From NCBI RefSeq assembly GCF_001467745.1, contig NZ_LNYG01000008.1, positions 27,698 through 87,601 on the forward strand: 59,904 bases of DNA. The letters run 5' to 3'. The notes under the pieces are model-generated. The model saw only the letters and a list, made by a program, of their open reading frames with translations, did not search any database and was not told the DNA's origin. Positions 9,744 to 17,468 of the stretch are shown here, piece by piece (positions within the stretch are counted from its first letter, which is position 1; each line of letters opens with the position of its first letter). The translations under genes were made by a program, and so were the position numbers. The DNA is from Legionella jamestowniensis. Lineage in GTDB: Bacteria; Pseudomonadota; Gammaproteobacteria; Legionellales; Legionellaceae.

Positions 9744-10511
9744 CTAATTGTAAAAATCCCATAAGTACTTTCTTTTAAAAAGTATTTTAAATCCCAATTT
9801 TTCATATAGCGACAAACTTGATTCAGCTGCCTCCAAAAAGCAATACTCGACTCCCAATTTTTTAAGTTTGTCTAAAGCAAAATTTAACAGGTAACTTCCG
9901 TACCCCTTTCGTTGATGGGCGGGAAGGGTGCCAAAATCATCAATTCTTGCTAGTTTGCCCTGAAGGGATAGGGTTAATGAAGAGATGGGCTTTTCATTAA
10001 GATAAAGCGTAAGATGGTGCAGTTGGCTTTTCTTTACAAGTGCATGTTCATGGGTTTTTTGATACAAAGCAGTTAGTTCAACCGTTGATTGAAATGCTTC
10101 TATGAGCGGCGTTCTCCAATCAGCTAATTTAGTGTCTGTGGCTTTTATAAGTAATGCTTCGTTTGAATGAAAAGGAGGTATTTGATTTAAAGGAATACAC
10201 ATGGAGGTAGCATTTTCGCTTTCTGCGAAATGGATACTCTCTAAACCATTTTCCAAAGCGTGTATTGGGTCGCATAGGGAAAAAGCGGCTGCCCAAGGTA
10301 AACTTTTGCCCATGAAAAACTGATTAATGTTATTTAAAAAAAGCCCTAAATCCTTAATAGGATGAGGTATAACCACCACATTTAAACTGGCTACGGGAAC
10401 GGCTGTAATATAAATTCTTGTTTGATGACTATAATTAAAGCTTTCTTTGCTAATTGCACGAAAAAAATAATCTTCGCATTCATAAAAGTATTTGATGAGT
10501 TCAGATGTCAT
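9744..10511 (-). CDS. GNAT-family N-acetyltransferase
   Basis: This 255-residue protein has the GNAT acetyl-CoA-binding signature at its C-terminal end (HQRKGYGSYLLNFAL, about residues 200-215), followed by the usual final strand with L-Y-E-K-L-G-F. The N-terminal 140 residues are not recognisable and could be a degenerate second GNAT-like fold, as in two-lobed members. The acceptor substrate cannot be predicted. It lies upstream of the synthetase on the same strand, but the gap of 157 bp is long enough for a separate promoter, so joint function is only a possibility. Confidence 0.85.
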   Translation of the reverse strand: MTSELIKYFYECEDYFFRAISKESFNYSHQTRIYITAVPVASLNVVVIPHPIKDLGLFLNNINQFFMGKSLPWAAAFSLCDPIHALENGLESIHFAESENATSMCIPLNQIPPFHSNEALLIKATDTKLADWRTPLIEAFQSTVELTALYQKTHEHALVKKSQLHHLTLYLNEKPISSLTLSLQGKLARIDDFGTLPAHQRKGYGSYLLNFALDKLKKLGVEYCFLEAAESSLSLYEKLGFKILFKRKYLWDFYN

Positions 10512-10535
10512 AAATTCGGTGGAGATTAAATGATT

Positions 10536-10623
10536 TGGCGGAGAGAGAGGGATTCGAACCCTCGATACGTTGCCGTATACACACTTTCCAGGCGTGCGCC
10601 TTCGACCGCTCGGCCATCTCTCC
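10536..10623 (-). tRNA. tRNA-Ser (anticodon GGA)
   Basis: Read on the minus strand, the acceptor stem GGAGAGA pairs with TCTCTCC and is followed by discriminator G and an encoded CCA (10536-10538). The anticodon stem CACGC/GTGTG encloses the loop CTGGAAA, giving anticodon GGA. A long variable arm (TATACGGCAACGTAT) and the GGTTCGAATCC T loop are typical of class II tRNA-Ser. Confidence 0.98.
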
Positions 10624-10840
10624 TCAAGCGCGAAGAATATACCGATATAGGGTGGAAATCAACCATAAGATACGCGGTGATAGAGCAAGGTTATGATTTG
10701 ATTGATAATATCTATTGGTTTGATTTTTACATCAGATGCTTTAACAACTATAGACAATAGTTAACCGTATTACGAGCATTTTAATAAATGGGAAATTTTT
10801 GATTATACTTAAAGTATATTTTTTGATCATGTGGGTTGCT

Positions 10841-11290
10841 ATGATTATAAAATCGTTTTTATCCCTAAGTGGTTTATTAATTGCAGTGCCTGTCTTTGCA
10901 TTTCCTTGTTTCTTAACCGTGGCCAAAGATACCTGCTGGACAAATTACGATGTGCAAGTAGTTGCTATTGATGCAAAAACGAATGACAAAATAGTCACTG
11001 TCGATATTCCAAAAGGTAAATCCTGGGGGAGGGCTTCTTTCACATGTAGCCCGGCGCAGCGCTTTTTCTATCAGGCAACCTATAAACCTGTTTTTTGGCA
11101 AAGTGAAGTAGGTAAAGTTTATATGTCAATGCGCTATTGGTCATTGCCTGGCGCTATAGGGCCAGGGGATACAGCCTGGAATATACCAATTTGTTTCCCA
11201 GCCAATTTTGCAGCCGTTCCTTTTCCACCCGATGCACAAGGCAATTGCAAATGCGACTGGACAAATGTTCCGGCGATACCTCCACAATAA
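10841..11290 (+). CDS. Small secreted or periplasmic protein, function unknown
   Basis: Starting at the ATG at 10841, the protein is about 149 residues and begins with a signal peptide: two early Lys/Ser residues, a hydrophobic core (SLSGLLIAVPVFA) and a cleavage-like end before FPCFL. The mature part is rich in aromatic residues, prolines and cysteines (KDTCW, FTCSP, ICFP, CKCDW), suggesting disulfide bonds after export. An in-frame start 42 bp earlier is possible but would put extra hydrophobic residues before the signal peptide. I do not recognise the family. Confidence 0.7.
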   Translation: MIIKSFLSLSGLLIAVPVFAFPCFLTVAKDTCWTNYDVQVVAIDAKTNDKIVTVDIPKGKSWGRASFTCSPAQRFFYQATYKPVFWQSEVGKVYMSMRYWSLPGAIGPGDTAWNIPICFPANFAAVPFPPDAQGNCKCDWTNVPAIPPQ

Positions 11291-11371
11291 CAACATTCTA
11301 TTACAATAGTCTTTTCTTGAGCTTTGTGAACTTGTATTATCGTTTCCTTCTGAATGAGAAGGCACGACAAG

Positions 11372-12442
11372 ATGACCATTTTACGACAGCAAATTGCTCA
11401 AATGCTAATCATGGGTTTTTCGGACACGGTGATTAGTGAAAAAAGCCCAATAAAAGAATGGTTAAAGGATAATAGTCTTGGGGGCGTTTTGCTGTTTGAT
11501 TACGACCTTATCCATCAACGCCAAGGAAAAAATCTTGTTAATCGTGCTCAAATTAAACATTTAATAGACCAACTCCATCAAGCGAATAACGCCTTAGGTA
11601 AAGGGACTCCGCCGCTTTTTATTGCAGTTGATTATGAAGGTGGGGCTGTAGACCGTTTAAAATATATTGAGAACTGCACAAAGACAGTGACCCCGGCAGA
11701 ATTAGCCAAATTTTCGTCCATAAATTTTCAAGCCGAAGTACACCAGATGGCAAATACCCTGCATGAGCTTGGCTTTAATTTGAATTTTGCCCCTGTTATT
11801 GATCTTGATTTAAACCAGGAAGAGGGAATCATCGGGAAATTAAAGCGAAGCTTTTCTGCTTATCCAGAACAAGTCGTAAACTTGGCAACCCAGTTTGTTG
11901 AAATGTTTTCAAACTATCAAATTACCTGTTGCTATAAACATTTTCCTGGTCATGGAAGTGCGGTTGGTGATACTCATGAGGGATTTGTTGATGTTACGGA
12001 GACATTTCAATTAAGTGAATTGGAGCCTTACCGCATTATTTTTAGTAAAGAGAATATTCCAACTATGGTCATGACAGCCCATGTTATTAATCGTCAATTG
12101 GATTCAAGCGGTCTGCCTGCTACCTTATCCAAAACTATATTAACAGACCTTTTGCGACAAGAACTTGGTTTCAGTGGCGTTATAATTAGTGATGATTTGC
12201 AAATGCATGCGATTGCCAAACATTATGCAATGGATGATGCATTGTGTTTAACGATTAATGCCGGCGCCGATATGATTATTTTTGGAAATCAATTGGATGA
12301 TGTAACACCTTATGAAGTGATTGATAAAATCGAAAAATTAGTGCATGAAAACAAAATTTCAAAAGATCGGATTGAAGAAGCTTATGACAGGATAATAGGT
12401 TTAAAGAAAGCTCGGTTAAATTTTCACACGGAGAGGTCTTGA
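11372..12442 (+). CDS. Glycoside hydrolase family 3, beta-N-acetylhexosaminidase (NagZ-like)
   Basis: The protein (about 356 residues) carries the family 3 signatures of NagZ: the KHFPGHG motif followed by D-T-H about six residues later, and the nucleophile Asp in ISDDLQMHAI. NagZ enzymes remove N-acetylglucosamine from anhydro-muropeptides during cell-wall recycling in the cytoplasm; no signal peptide is seen here, in agreement. The ATG at 11372 has GAGAAGG nine bases upstream and is preferred to the in-frame ATG at 11354. The promoter of the next transcription unit overlaps the stop codon. Confidence 0.88.
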   Translation: MTILRQQIAQMLIMGFSDTVISEKSPIKEWLKDNSLGGVLLFDYDLIHQRQGKNLVNRAQIKHLIDQLHQANNALGKGTPPLFIAVDYEGGAVDRLKYIENCTKTVTPAELAKFSSINFQAEVHQMANTLHELGFNLNFAPVIDLDLNQEEGIIGKLKRSFSAYPEQVVNLATQFVEMFSNYQITCCYKHFPGHGSAVGDTHEGFVDVTETFQLSELEPYRIIFSKENIPTMVMTAHVINRQLDSSGLPATLSKTILTDLLRQELGFSGVIISDDLQMHAIAKHYAMDDALCLTINAGADMIIFGNQLDDVTPYEVIDKIEKLVHENKISKDRIEEAYDRIIGLKKARLNFHTERS

Positions 12443-12466
12443 CCTGAATCTCAGTTGTGTTAAAAT
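12439..12466 (+). promoter_or_regulatory. Sigma-70 type promoter for the leader-transporter unit
   Basis: TTGACC (12439-12444) and TAAAAT (12461-12466) are separated by 16 bp, a near-consensus -35/-10 pair. The -35 box overlaps the stop codon of the upstream glycosidase gene. Transcription would start near 12473, just ahead of the leader ORF. Confidence 0.7.
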
Positions 12467-12485
12467 ATGCACTCAATGTACAAAA

Positions 12486-12497
12486 AAATACCTAAAA
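12486..12497 (+). promoter_or_regulatory. Segment complementary to the transporter ribosome binding site
   Basis: AAATACCTAAAA (12486-12497) can pair with TTTTAAGGTATTT (12625-12637), forming eight base pairs, a one-base bulge and four more base pairs. The downstream partner contains the AAGG Shine-Dalgarno of the transporter, so pairing would hide that site. The two segments flank the Cys-rich leader ORF. Whether the helix forms is inference. Confidence 0.5.
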
Positions 12498-12505
12498 TGG
12501 TGACT

Positions 12506-12592
12506 ATGAACGACACTTTACAGCACACTTACGCAGCTTTCCATACAGGTTCTTTCTCTGCTTACTACTACCGCTGTTGCTGTTGTTGTTAA
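12506..12592 (+). CDS. Leader peptide ending in five consecutive cysteines
   Basis: A 28-codon ORF begins at an ATG at 12506 (an in-frame ATG at 12497 is also possible) and ends YYYRCCCCC-stop, the cysteine codons being TGT TGC TGT TGT TGT. It lies immediately after a good promoter and 50 bp before a DAACS-family transporter gene. Runs of one amino acid placed at the end of a short upstream ORF are the mark of amino-acid attenuators (His, Phe, Trp leaders), and polycysteine leaders acting as attenuators have been described in mycobacteria. The expected role is to sense charged tRNA-Cys by ribosome stalling. No classic terminator hairpin follows, so control may act on translation of the transporter. 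The Shine-Dalgarno is weak. Confidence 0.72.
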   Translation: MNDTLQHTYAAFHTGSFSAYYYRCCCCC

Positions 12593-12642
12593 TTTCACAC
12601 TCCTCGTAAAAGTCTCATTAACTATTTTAAGGTATTTCTCCC

Positions 12643-13911
12643 ATGTGCGCCCAACACTCTTCTTCCCCAAAAAAACAATGGCTTTCTACACCTTTTTTAT
12701 ACGCCATTATGATCGTCCTCGGCATCCTAAGTGGTTATTCAGACATTACTGTATTGAAAGTCTTTGGCTTATTCATTGCGGATGTCTTTATTAAAATTTT
12801 CAAATGCATAAGTCTACCTATTATTGCTTTGTCGATTATCGTCACTTTATCGAATTATCGTGCAGATGGGGTGATGCGCAAAATCTGGGGTCGTGCCATG
12901 TCTTATACATTAGGCACGACACTGGTGGCAGCAGCCATCAGTTGTGTACTCTATATCCTTATTCACCCCGGCATGGTGGGCGTTATTAAGCAGCATGCTG
13001 CTGCTGCTGCGCCAGAAACAAGTCAACTTGGTTATTTTCAACATATAGCTAATTTAGTTCCTTCCTCTATTTTGTCGCCTTTTCTTGAGCATCAAGTCAT
13101 GGGTGTATTACTGATGGGTATTGTGATTGGAATTGCCATTCGCTTTATACCAGAAGTACAAGCACGACAAACGATTACCCAATTTTTTCGTGGTGCCCAT
13201 GGTTTATTTATGGTGATTACAGGTTGGGTTATTGCTATTATTCCTCTCGGTTTGTACGGATTTATTACAACAACTGTAGTGCAATTACGAGAAGGTATGG
13301 CAATTAAGGGAATAGGGGAATACCTACTTATTATTATTTTAGCAAATTTGATACAAGGGTTTGTTATTTTGCCTCTATGGCTAAAATCACAGGGCGTGAA
13401 GCCCTTTGCCGCTTTTAAGGGAATGCTTCCTGCATTATCCGTGGCTTTTTTCTCCAAATCTTCCGTAGGCACTTTGCCAATAACCATGGAAACTGCTGAG
13501 AAAAACTTAAAAGTTAAACCCGAAATTAGCCGTTTTGTGCTACCGCTTTGCACAAGTTTGAATATGAATGGTTGTGCCGCATTTATTTTTGCCACGGTTA
13601 TTTATCTGATGCAAAATCATGGCATTGAAATTTCCTTACCCATGATGGGATTGTGGATTGTAATTTCAACCATCGCGGCAATAGGTAATGCTGGCGTTCC
13701 AATGGGGTGCTTTTTCTTAAGTGCAAGCTTATTGGCCAGTATGAATGTCCCTATCACTTTGCTAGGTATTATTTTACCTTTTTATAGCTTGATAGACATG
13801 CTTGAGACCTCGCTAAATGTTTGGTCTGATTCTTGTGTTGCCAAGGTGGTTAACGAAAAAGCCAAAGCGGATGAAGAGGCCATTCATGATGCCCAAGTGA
13901 TCACGGGTTAA
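12643..13911 (+). CDS. DAACS-family sodium/proton amino-acid symporter, candidate cystine transporter
   Basis: This 422-residue inner-membrane transporter has the family hallmarks: HP1 motif SKSSVGTLPI (271-280), the NMDG-like motif NMNG (307-310) and the final helix with D385, N392 and D396. Compared with the aspartate transporter GltPh, the sodium-site D312 is N309 here, and the arginine that binds the acidic side chain (R397) is replaced by E388. Loss of that arginine argues against aspartate or glutamate as substrate. The TcyP branch of this family carries L-cystine, and the upstream cysteine-codon leader makes cystine or cysteine the favoured guess. AAGG lies ten bases before the ATG. 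The C-terminal tail is charged and cytoplasmic. Confidence 0.85.
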   Translation: MCAQHSSSPKKQWLSTPFLYAIMIVLGILSGYSDITVLKVFGLFIADVFIKIFKCISLPIIALSIIVTLSNYRADGVMRKIWGRAMSYTLGTTLVAAAISCVLYILIHPGMVGVIKQHAAAAAPETSQLGYFQHIANLVPSSILSPFLEHQVMGVLLMGIVIGIAIRFIPEVQARQTITQFFRGAHGLFMVITGWVIAIIPLGLYGFITTTVVQLREGMAIKGIGEYLLIIILANLIQGFVILPLWLKSQGVKPFAAFKGMLPALSVAFFSKSSVGTLPITMETAEKNLKVKPEISRFVLPLCTSLNMNGCAAFIFATVIYLMQNHGIEISLPMMGLWIVISTIAAIGNAGVPMGCFFLSASLLASMNVPITLLGIILPFYSLIDMLETSLNVWSDSCVAKVVNEKAKADEEAIHDAQVITG

Positions 13912-13987
13912 ATGCATTGCGAGTATCTTAAATAAAGTTCTGGTTATCGGCTAGTCGTTAACCAGAACAAGACTGGTATTGTTGGAA

Positions 13988-15021
13988 TCATAAAGAAAAA
14001 CGAAAATTTGCTTGGTGTTCTTTTAGTTGTTTCTTATCCAGTTGCTTTGTATTTGAAAAAAATTTTAAAAGACTATTAAATTCAGTTTTTGCTGAAGCGC
14101 CAAAAATTATTTCATCATCAGTACCTACCACTACTGGATCACTTAAATCTTTATAAATAGTTGTTACGGATGAGGTAGCTTTTCAAGATGCCAATTTAAT
14201 TTGCTATGGCAGGATGGGCAAACCTCGATAGGTATTCCAAGCGATACAATTTTTTCTTTTTGTGCATCTGTTAAAAAAATACAATGGCCTAGTCGCACTT
14301 TACCATGTAAAGGGTTTGCGCCTTGAGTAAACCGTGAAGATTGCCATTCTTCAAGCGCTGATAAAATTATGTCAGTATCCTGTTTTTCTATCTCGTTCTC
14401 TGCTTCACCCATATGTATCGCTATGGCAATACCACTATTTAGGGCTAAGTGAATAACTTCTCTTAACTGATTCCCTGTTAACGTTCTTTTTCCCAAGGGG
14501 TTGCCTGAAATATCTAAGCCAACTAATAATTTATTGGGGCATTCGATTATGCGACGAATGAAGTGCCTGGCGTTTTCCAAAGTGTGCACTGTTCTATCCA
14601 AACTTAATAAACCCACCGCTTCTTTGCCATGTAATGTTTGTTTGGCTTGCGATAGACCATCCACAAAGGCATTTATATAGTCATCTTCTGTTTTTCCTGC
14701 CATGGATTTGGGTGTCGTTCTAATTTCGAGATATTTTGCGGTTGAATTTTGAACTACATCAAGAACGCCTTCAGTGATGTCATCCATATTTTGAACAATC
14801 TTATGAATTAGTCCAAATTGTTTCCAAATTAACGCTATCAATTCACTAGAATAACCTGTTTCAGGTTGAGAGCTGGTGCGCTGTAAATAATCTCCTCTAA
14901 TGCTTACTAACTGTTCATAAATATCAAGGCAATTGTTTTTTTTAGCTATTTTTTTTAGAAATTCAAGGGTTAGACTTCCATTAAGGTGATTATGTAAGTC
15001 CCCGGTATTTTTTTTTGTCAT
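13988..15021 (-). pseudogene. Adenosine deaminase-like gene broken by a one-base frameshift
   Basis: The intact frame (15021 to 14164, 285 aa) has the metal-binding H-x-H (H10, H12 in DLHNHLNGS) and the HMGE motif of adenosine/AMP deaminase-like amidohydrolases, and stops after LPHP. In the -1 frame, reading on from 14167 gives VTTIYKDLSDPVVVGTDDE then IIFGASAKTEF and about 35 further residues, ending at 13988. This supplies the missing C-terminal motif with the metal-binding Asp (GTDD in place of the usual SDDP) and restores a family-like length of about 344 aa. The junction CAT CCG TAA is not a slippery heptamer, so mutation or sequencing error is likelier than programmed frameshifting. The truncated form lacks a required metal ligand. 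The gene follows dapE by 23 bp. Confidence 0.82.
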
Positions 15022-15044
15022 TGCTCTCTATCCAAAATTAATAC

Positions 15045-16181
15045 TTAAGCTTTCAGTAAAATCTCTTCACAAATCAGTTCATAAATTAGTACCAAATTTT
15101 CTAAATCGGCTAAAGAAACACACTCATTCACCTGATGAATGGTGGCATTAATTGGCCCCAATTCAATGGTTTCTACCCCATATGGAGCAATAAAACGCCC
15201 ATCAGAGGTGCCGCCACTCGTTGATAATTCCGGTGTTCTGTCAGTAACTTTCTGAATGGCTTTGATACAACTATTCAATAATTGACCTTTTGCGGTTAAA
15301 AAAGGTTCACCATTTAGTTGCCAACGAATCTCGGGCTTTAACCCATAATGGTTAAAGCAATCTTCTACTGCTTTTTTTAAACCATTCGCTGTCTGCTCTG
15401 TTGAGAACCGGAAATTAAACTGCAGCGTTAGTTCCCCTGGAATAATATTACCAGCCTGTCCACCAGCATTAATATGCGTGATTTGGAGTGAGGTTGGAGG
15501 AAAATGTTCATTACCATTATCCCAAGCTCTTCCTGTTAATTCTGCCAACACAGGGCTAATCGTATGAATAGGATTTTCTGCAAGGTGGGGGTAGGCCACA
15601 TGGCCTTGTTTGCCTTGTAATTTTAGTCTGCCGGTTAAAGAACCGCGGCGGCCAATTTTAATGACATCACCAAGGTGGGTGCTGCTGGAAGGTTCGCCTA
15701 CAATACAAAACGTTGGTTTAATAGAACGTTTTGCAAGTTCCGACATGACATAAGGCGTACCGAGGGCAAAATCATCTCCTTCTTCAGCGCTGGTAATTAA
15801 AAAACCGAGACTTCCTGAAAAAATTGGGTATTTGTTTACAAAACGCTCAGCCATTATCATCATCGCAGCCAAACTGCCTTTCATATCGGCAGTTCCACGC
15901 CCGTAGAGCATTCCACCGCTTTCTTGCATGATGAATGGGTCGGTAACCCATCGGTTGGTTTCACCGACGGGAACCACATCCGTATGTCCAGCAAAAATCA
16001 GTAAAGGCTCGGCGTTTCCACGGTAAGCAAAAAAATTGGCTACAGGGGGATTATTAAAACGGTGGCAAGTAAAGCCAAGTTGTTCAAAAAAATGAATCAT
16101 ATAATCTTGGCAACCCATGTCATGTGGCGTAACGGATGGAAAGCCTACGAGTTTGGCAAGAAGCGACTTCACCGTATGCAT
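15045..16181 (-). CDS. dapE: Succinyl-diaminopimelate desuccinylase
   Basis: The 378-residue M20 metallopeptidase matches DapE in length and motifs: FAGHTDVVPVG (metal His and Asp), GTADMKGSLA (bridging Asp), SAEEGDDF (catalytic Glu pair) and a C-terminal metal His in ATIHQVNE. It removes succinate from N-succinyl-LL-diaminopimelate in the cytoplasm, a late step towards meso-diaminopimelate for peptidoglycan and lysine. It begins one base after dapD ends, so the two are translated from one message. Confidence 0.97.
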   Translation of the reverse strand: MHTVKSLLAKLVGFPSVTPHDMGCQDYMIHFFEQLGFTCHRFNNPPVANFFAYRGNAEPLLIFAGHTDVVPVGETNRWVTDPFIMQESGGMLYGRGTADMKGSLAAMMIMAERFVNKYPIFSGSLGFLITSAEEGDDFALGTPYVMSELAKRSIKPTFCIVGEPSSSTHLGDVIKIGRRGSLTGRLKLQGKQGHVAYPHLAENPIHTISPVLAELTGRAWDNGNEHFPPTSLQITHINAGGQAGNIIPGELTLQFNFRFSTEQTANGLKKAVEDCFNHYGLKPEIRWQLNGEPFLTAKGQLLNSCIKAIQKVTDRTPELSTSGGTSDGRFIAPYGVETIELGPINATIHQVNECVSLADLENLVLIYELICEEILLKA

Positions 16182-16182
16182 G

Positions 16183-17007
16183 TTATTTAATGTCTCTCAA
16201 TAATTCATTAATACTGACTTTGGCCCGCGTTTTTTCATCAACTTGCTTAACAATTACCGCACAATAAAGGCTATAGCGTCCATTTTCACTGGGCATGTTG
16301 CCAGGAACAACGACTGAGCCCGCAGGGATGCGCCCGTAACTTACTGCGCCAGTTAAGCGATTATAAATTTTGGTGCTTTGTCCTAAAAAAACACCCATTG
16401 ATAATACTGAATCACGCTCAACAATAACGCCTTCAACAACCTCCGAACGGGCACCAATAAAACAATTATCTTCAATGATGGTGGGATTCGCTTGCAAAGG
16501 TTCTAATACGCCGCCAATTCCGGCGCCACCTGATAGATGCACATTTTTTCCAATTTGTGCACAAGAACCTACAGTTGCCCAGGTATCAACCATAACACCT
16601 TCATCAATATAGGCGCCGATATTCACATAAGAGGGCATTAAAACGGTATTTTTCCCTATAAAAGCACCCCGCCTTACCATGGCATGAGGAACTACCCGAG
16701 CCGCAGTTTGTTCAAATTCCTGGGGTTGATAGGTGGAGAACTTAAGCGGCACCTTATCATAAAATTTGCAAAATCCAGCGTCTATGACTTGGTTGGCGTT
16801 CAATTTGAAAGAAAGAAGAACGGCCTTTTTAAGCCATTGATGGACGACCCACTGATTATTGATTTTTTCAGCGACACGATAATGCCCTTGATCCAGTCCT
16901 TCAATCACGTCATTAACAGCTTCAATAATTTCCTTGGAAGCGGTGTCAGGTGATAATTCCTGTCGTTGCTCAAAGCCAAGCTCGATGGTGGTTTGTAGTG
17001 AGTTCAT
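16183..17007 (-). CDS. dapD: Tetrahydrodipicolinate N-succinyltransferase
   Basis: The 274-residue protein has the N-terminal helical domain and left-handed beta-helix hexapeptide repeats of DapD (series such as [45 protein letters not shown]). DapD transfers succinyl from succinyl-CoA to tetrahydrodipicolinate, two steps before DapE. Together with the following dapE it forms the succinylase branch of the diaminopimelate pathway. It is the first gene of a minus-strand operon, with its promoter in the spacer above 17007. Confidence 0.97.
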   Translation of the reverse strand: MNSLQTTIELGFEQRQELSPDTASKEIIEAVNDVIEGLDQGHYRVAEKINNQWVVHQWLKKAVLLSFKLNANQVIDAGFCKFYDKVPLKFSTYQPQEFEQTAARVVPHAMVRRGAFIGKNTVLMPSYVNIGAYIDEGVMVDTWATVGSCAQIGKNVHLSGGAGIGGVLEPLQANPTIIEDNCFIGARSEVVEGVIVERDSVLSMGVFLGQSTKIYNRLTGAVSYGRIPAGSVVVPGNMPSENGRYSLYCAVIVKQVDEKTRAKVSINELLRDIK

Positions 17008-17468
17008 AGTTTTATCGTTTGCAATAAATTGGCAAACTAGTATAGCGAATCAAAAGCTTGATAGAAATGGGGCGGGGGGTAACAGGAAAATTATGTTTTA
17101 TTCCAATTCCCCGTCATCCTGAGCAAAGCGAAGGATCTCCCCGTTTGAAGATCGAGACTTATCTGCTGGAGATCCTTCGCTTTGCTCAGGATGACGGTGG
17201 TTTTGCTCAGGATATCGGTAATCAAGTTTAATGCAAAGTGTTATGAACTTATCCATTGTCAATCTTCCACTTATGTGGAATCCAGGCGCCTGTTTTTTGA
17301 CCTAAGAGTGGATGGATGCTATGCACGGAATATGACAAGTAGGCCAAAATAAAGCAATTTCTCGTTCAAATTAAATATTTTCACTTGCGGCAGGTTCTTA
17401 GTCTTTGAGTTTTCATCGAGTCTTATAGCGAGTATACTTCTCCGGAATTTTAAGAGTGGTGATCAATT
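17008..17468. other. Intergenic spacer holding a large inverted repeat
   Basis: This 461-bp divergent spacer carries the promoters of dapD (minus) and of the epimerase (plus), a perfect 30-bp inverted repeat at 17111-17197 and a partial extra copy of one arm (TTTGCTCAGGAT) just after it. No ORF of convincing quality was found. Confidence 0.6.
17111..17197. repeat. Perfect 30-bp inverted repeat, dispersed REP-like element
   Basis: The left arm (17111-17140, starting CCGTCATCCTGAGCAAAGCG) is the exact reverse complement of the right arm (17168-17197), with a 27-bp loop. The core CGTCATCCTGAGC/AAAGCGAAGGATCT is a dispersed palindromic repeat found in many bacterial genomes. It could form a very stable stem in RNA or DNA. 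Confidence 0.9.

Noticed and set aside
11134..11379. Overlapping open frames around the end of the secreted-protein gene
   Set aside because: They are in other frames or on the other strand of two credible genes and lack start signals or domain features.
12593..12642. Transcription terminator after the polycysteine leader
   Set aside because: The 50-bp spacer has no GC-rich stem followed by T residues; translational control is the better model.
14160..14172. Programmed frameshifting in the adenosine deaminase gene
   Set aside because: The junction CATCCGTAAC contains no slippery heptamer and no stimulatory structure was seen, so mutation or sequencing error is preferred.
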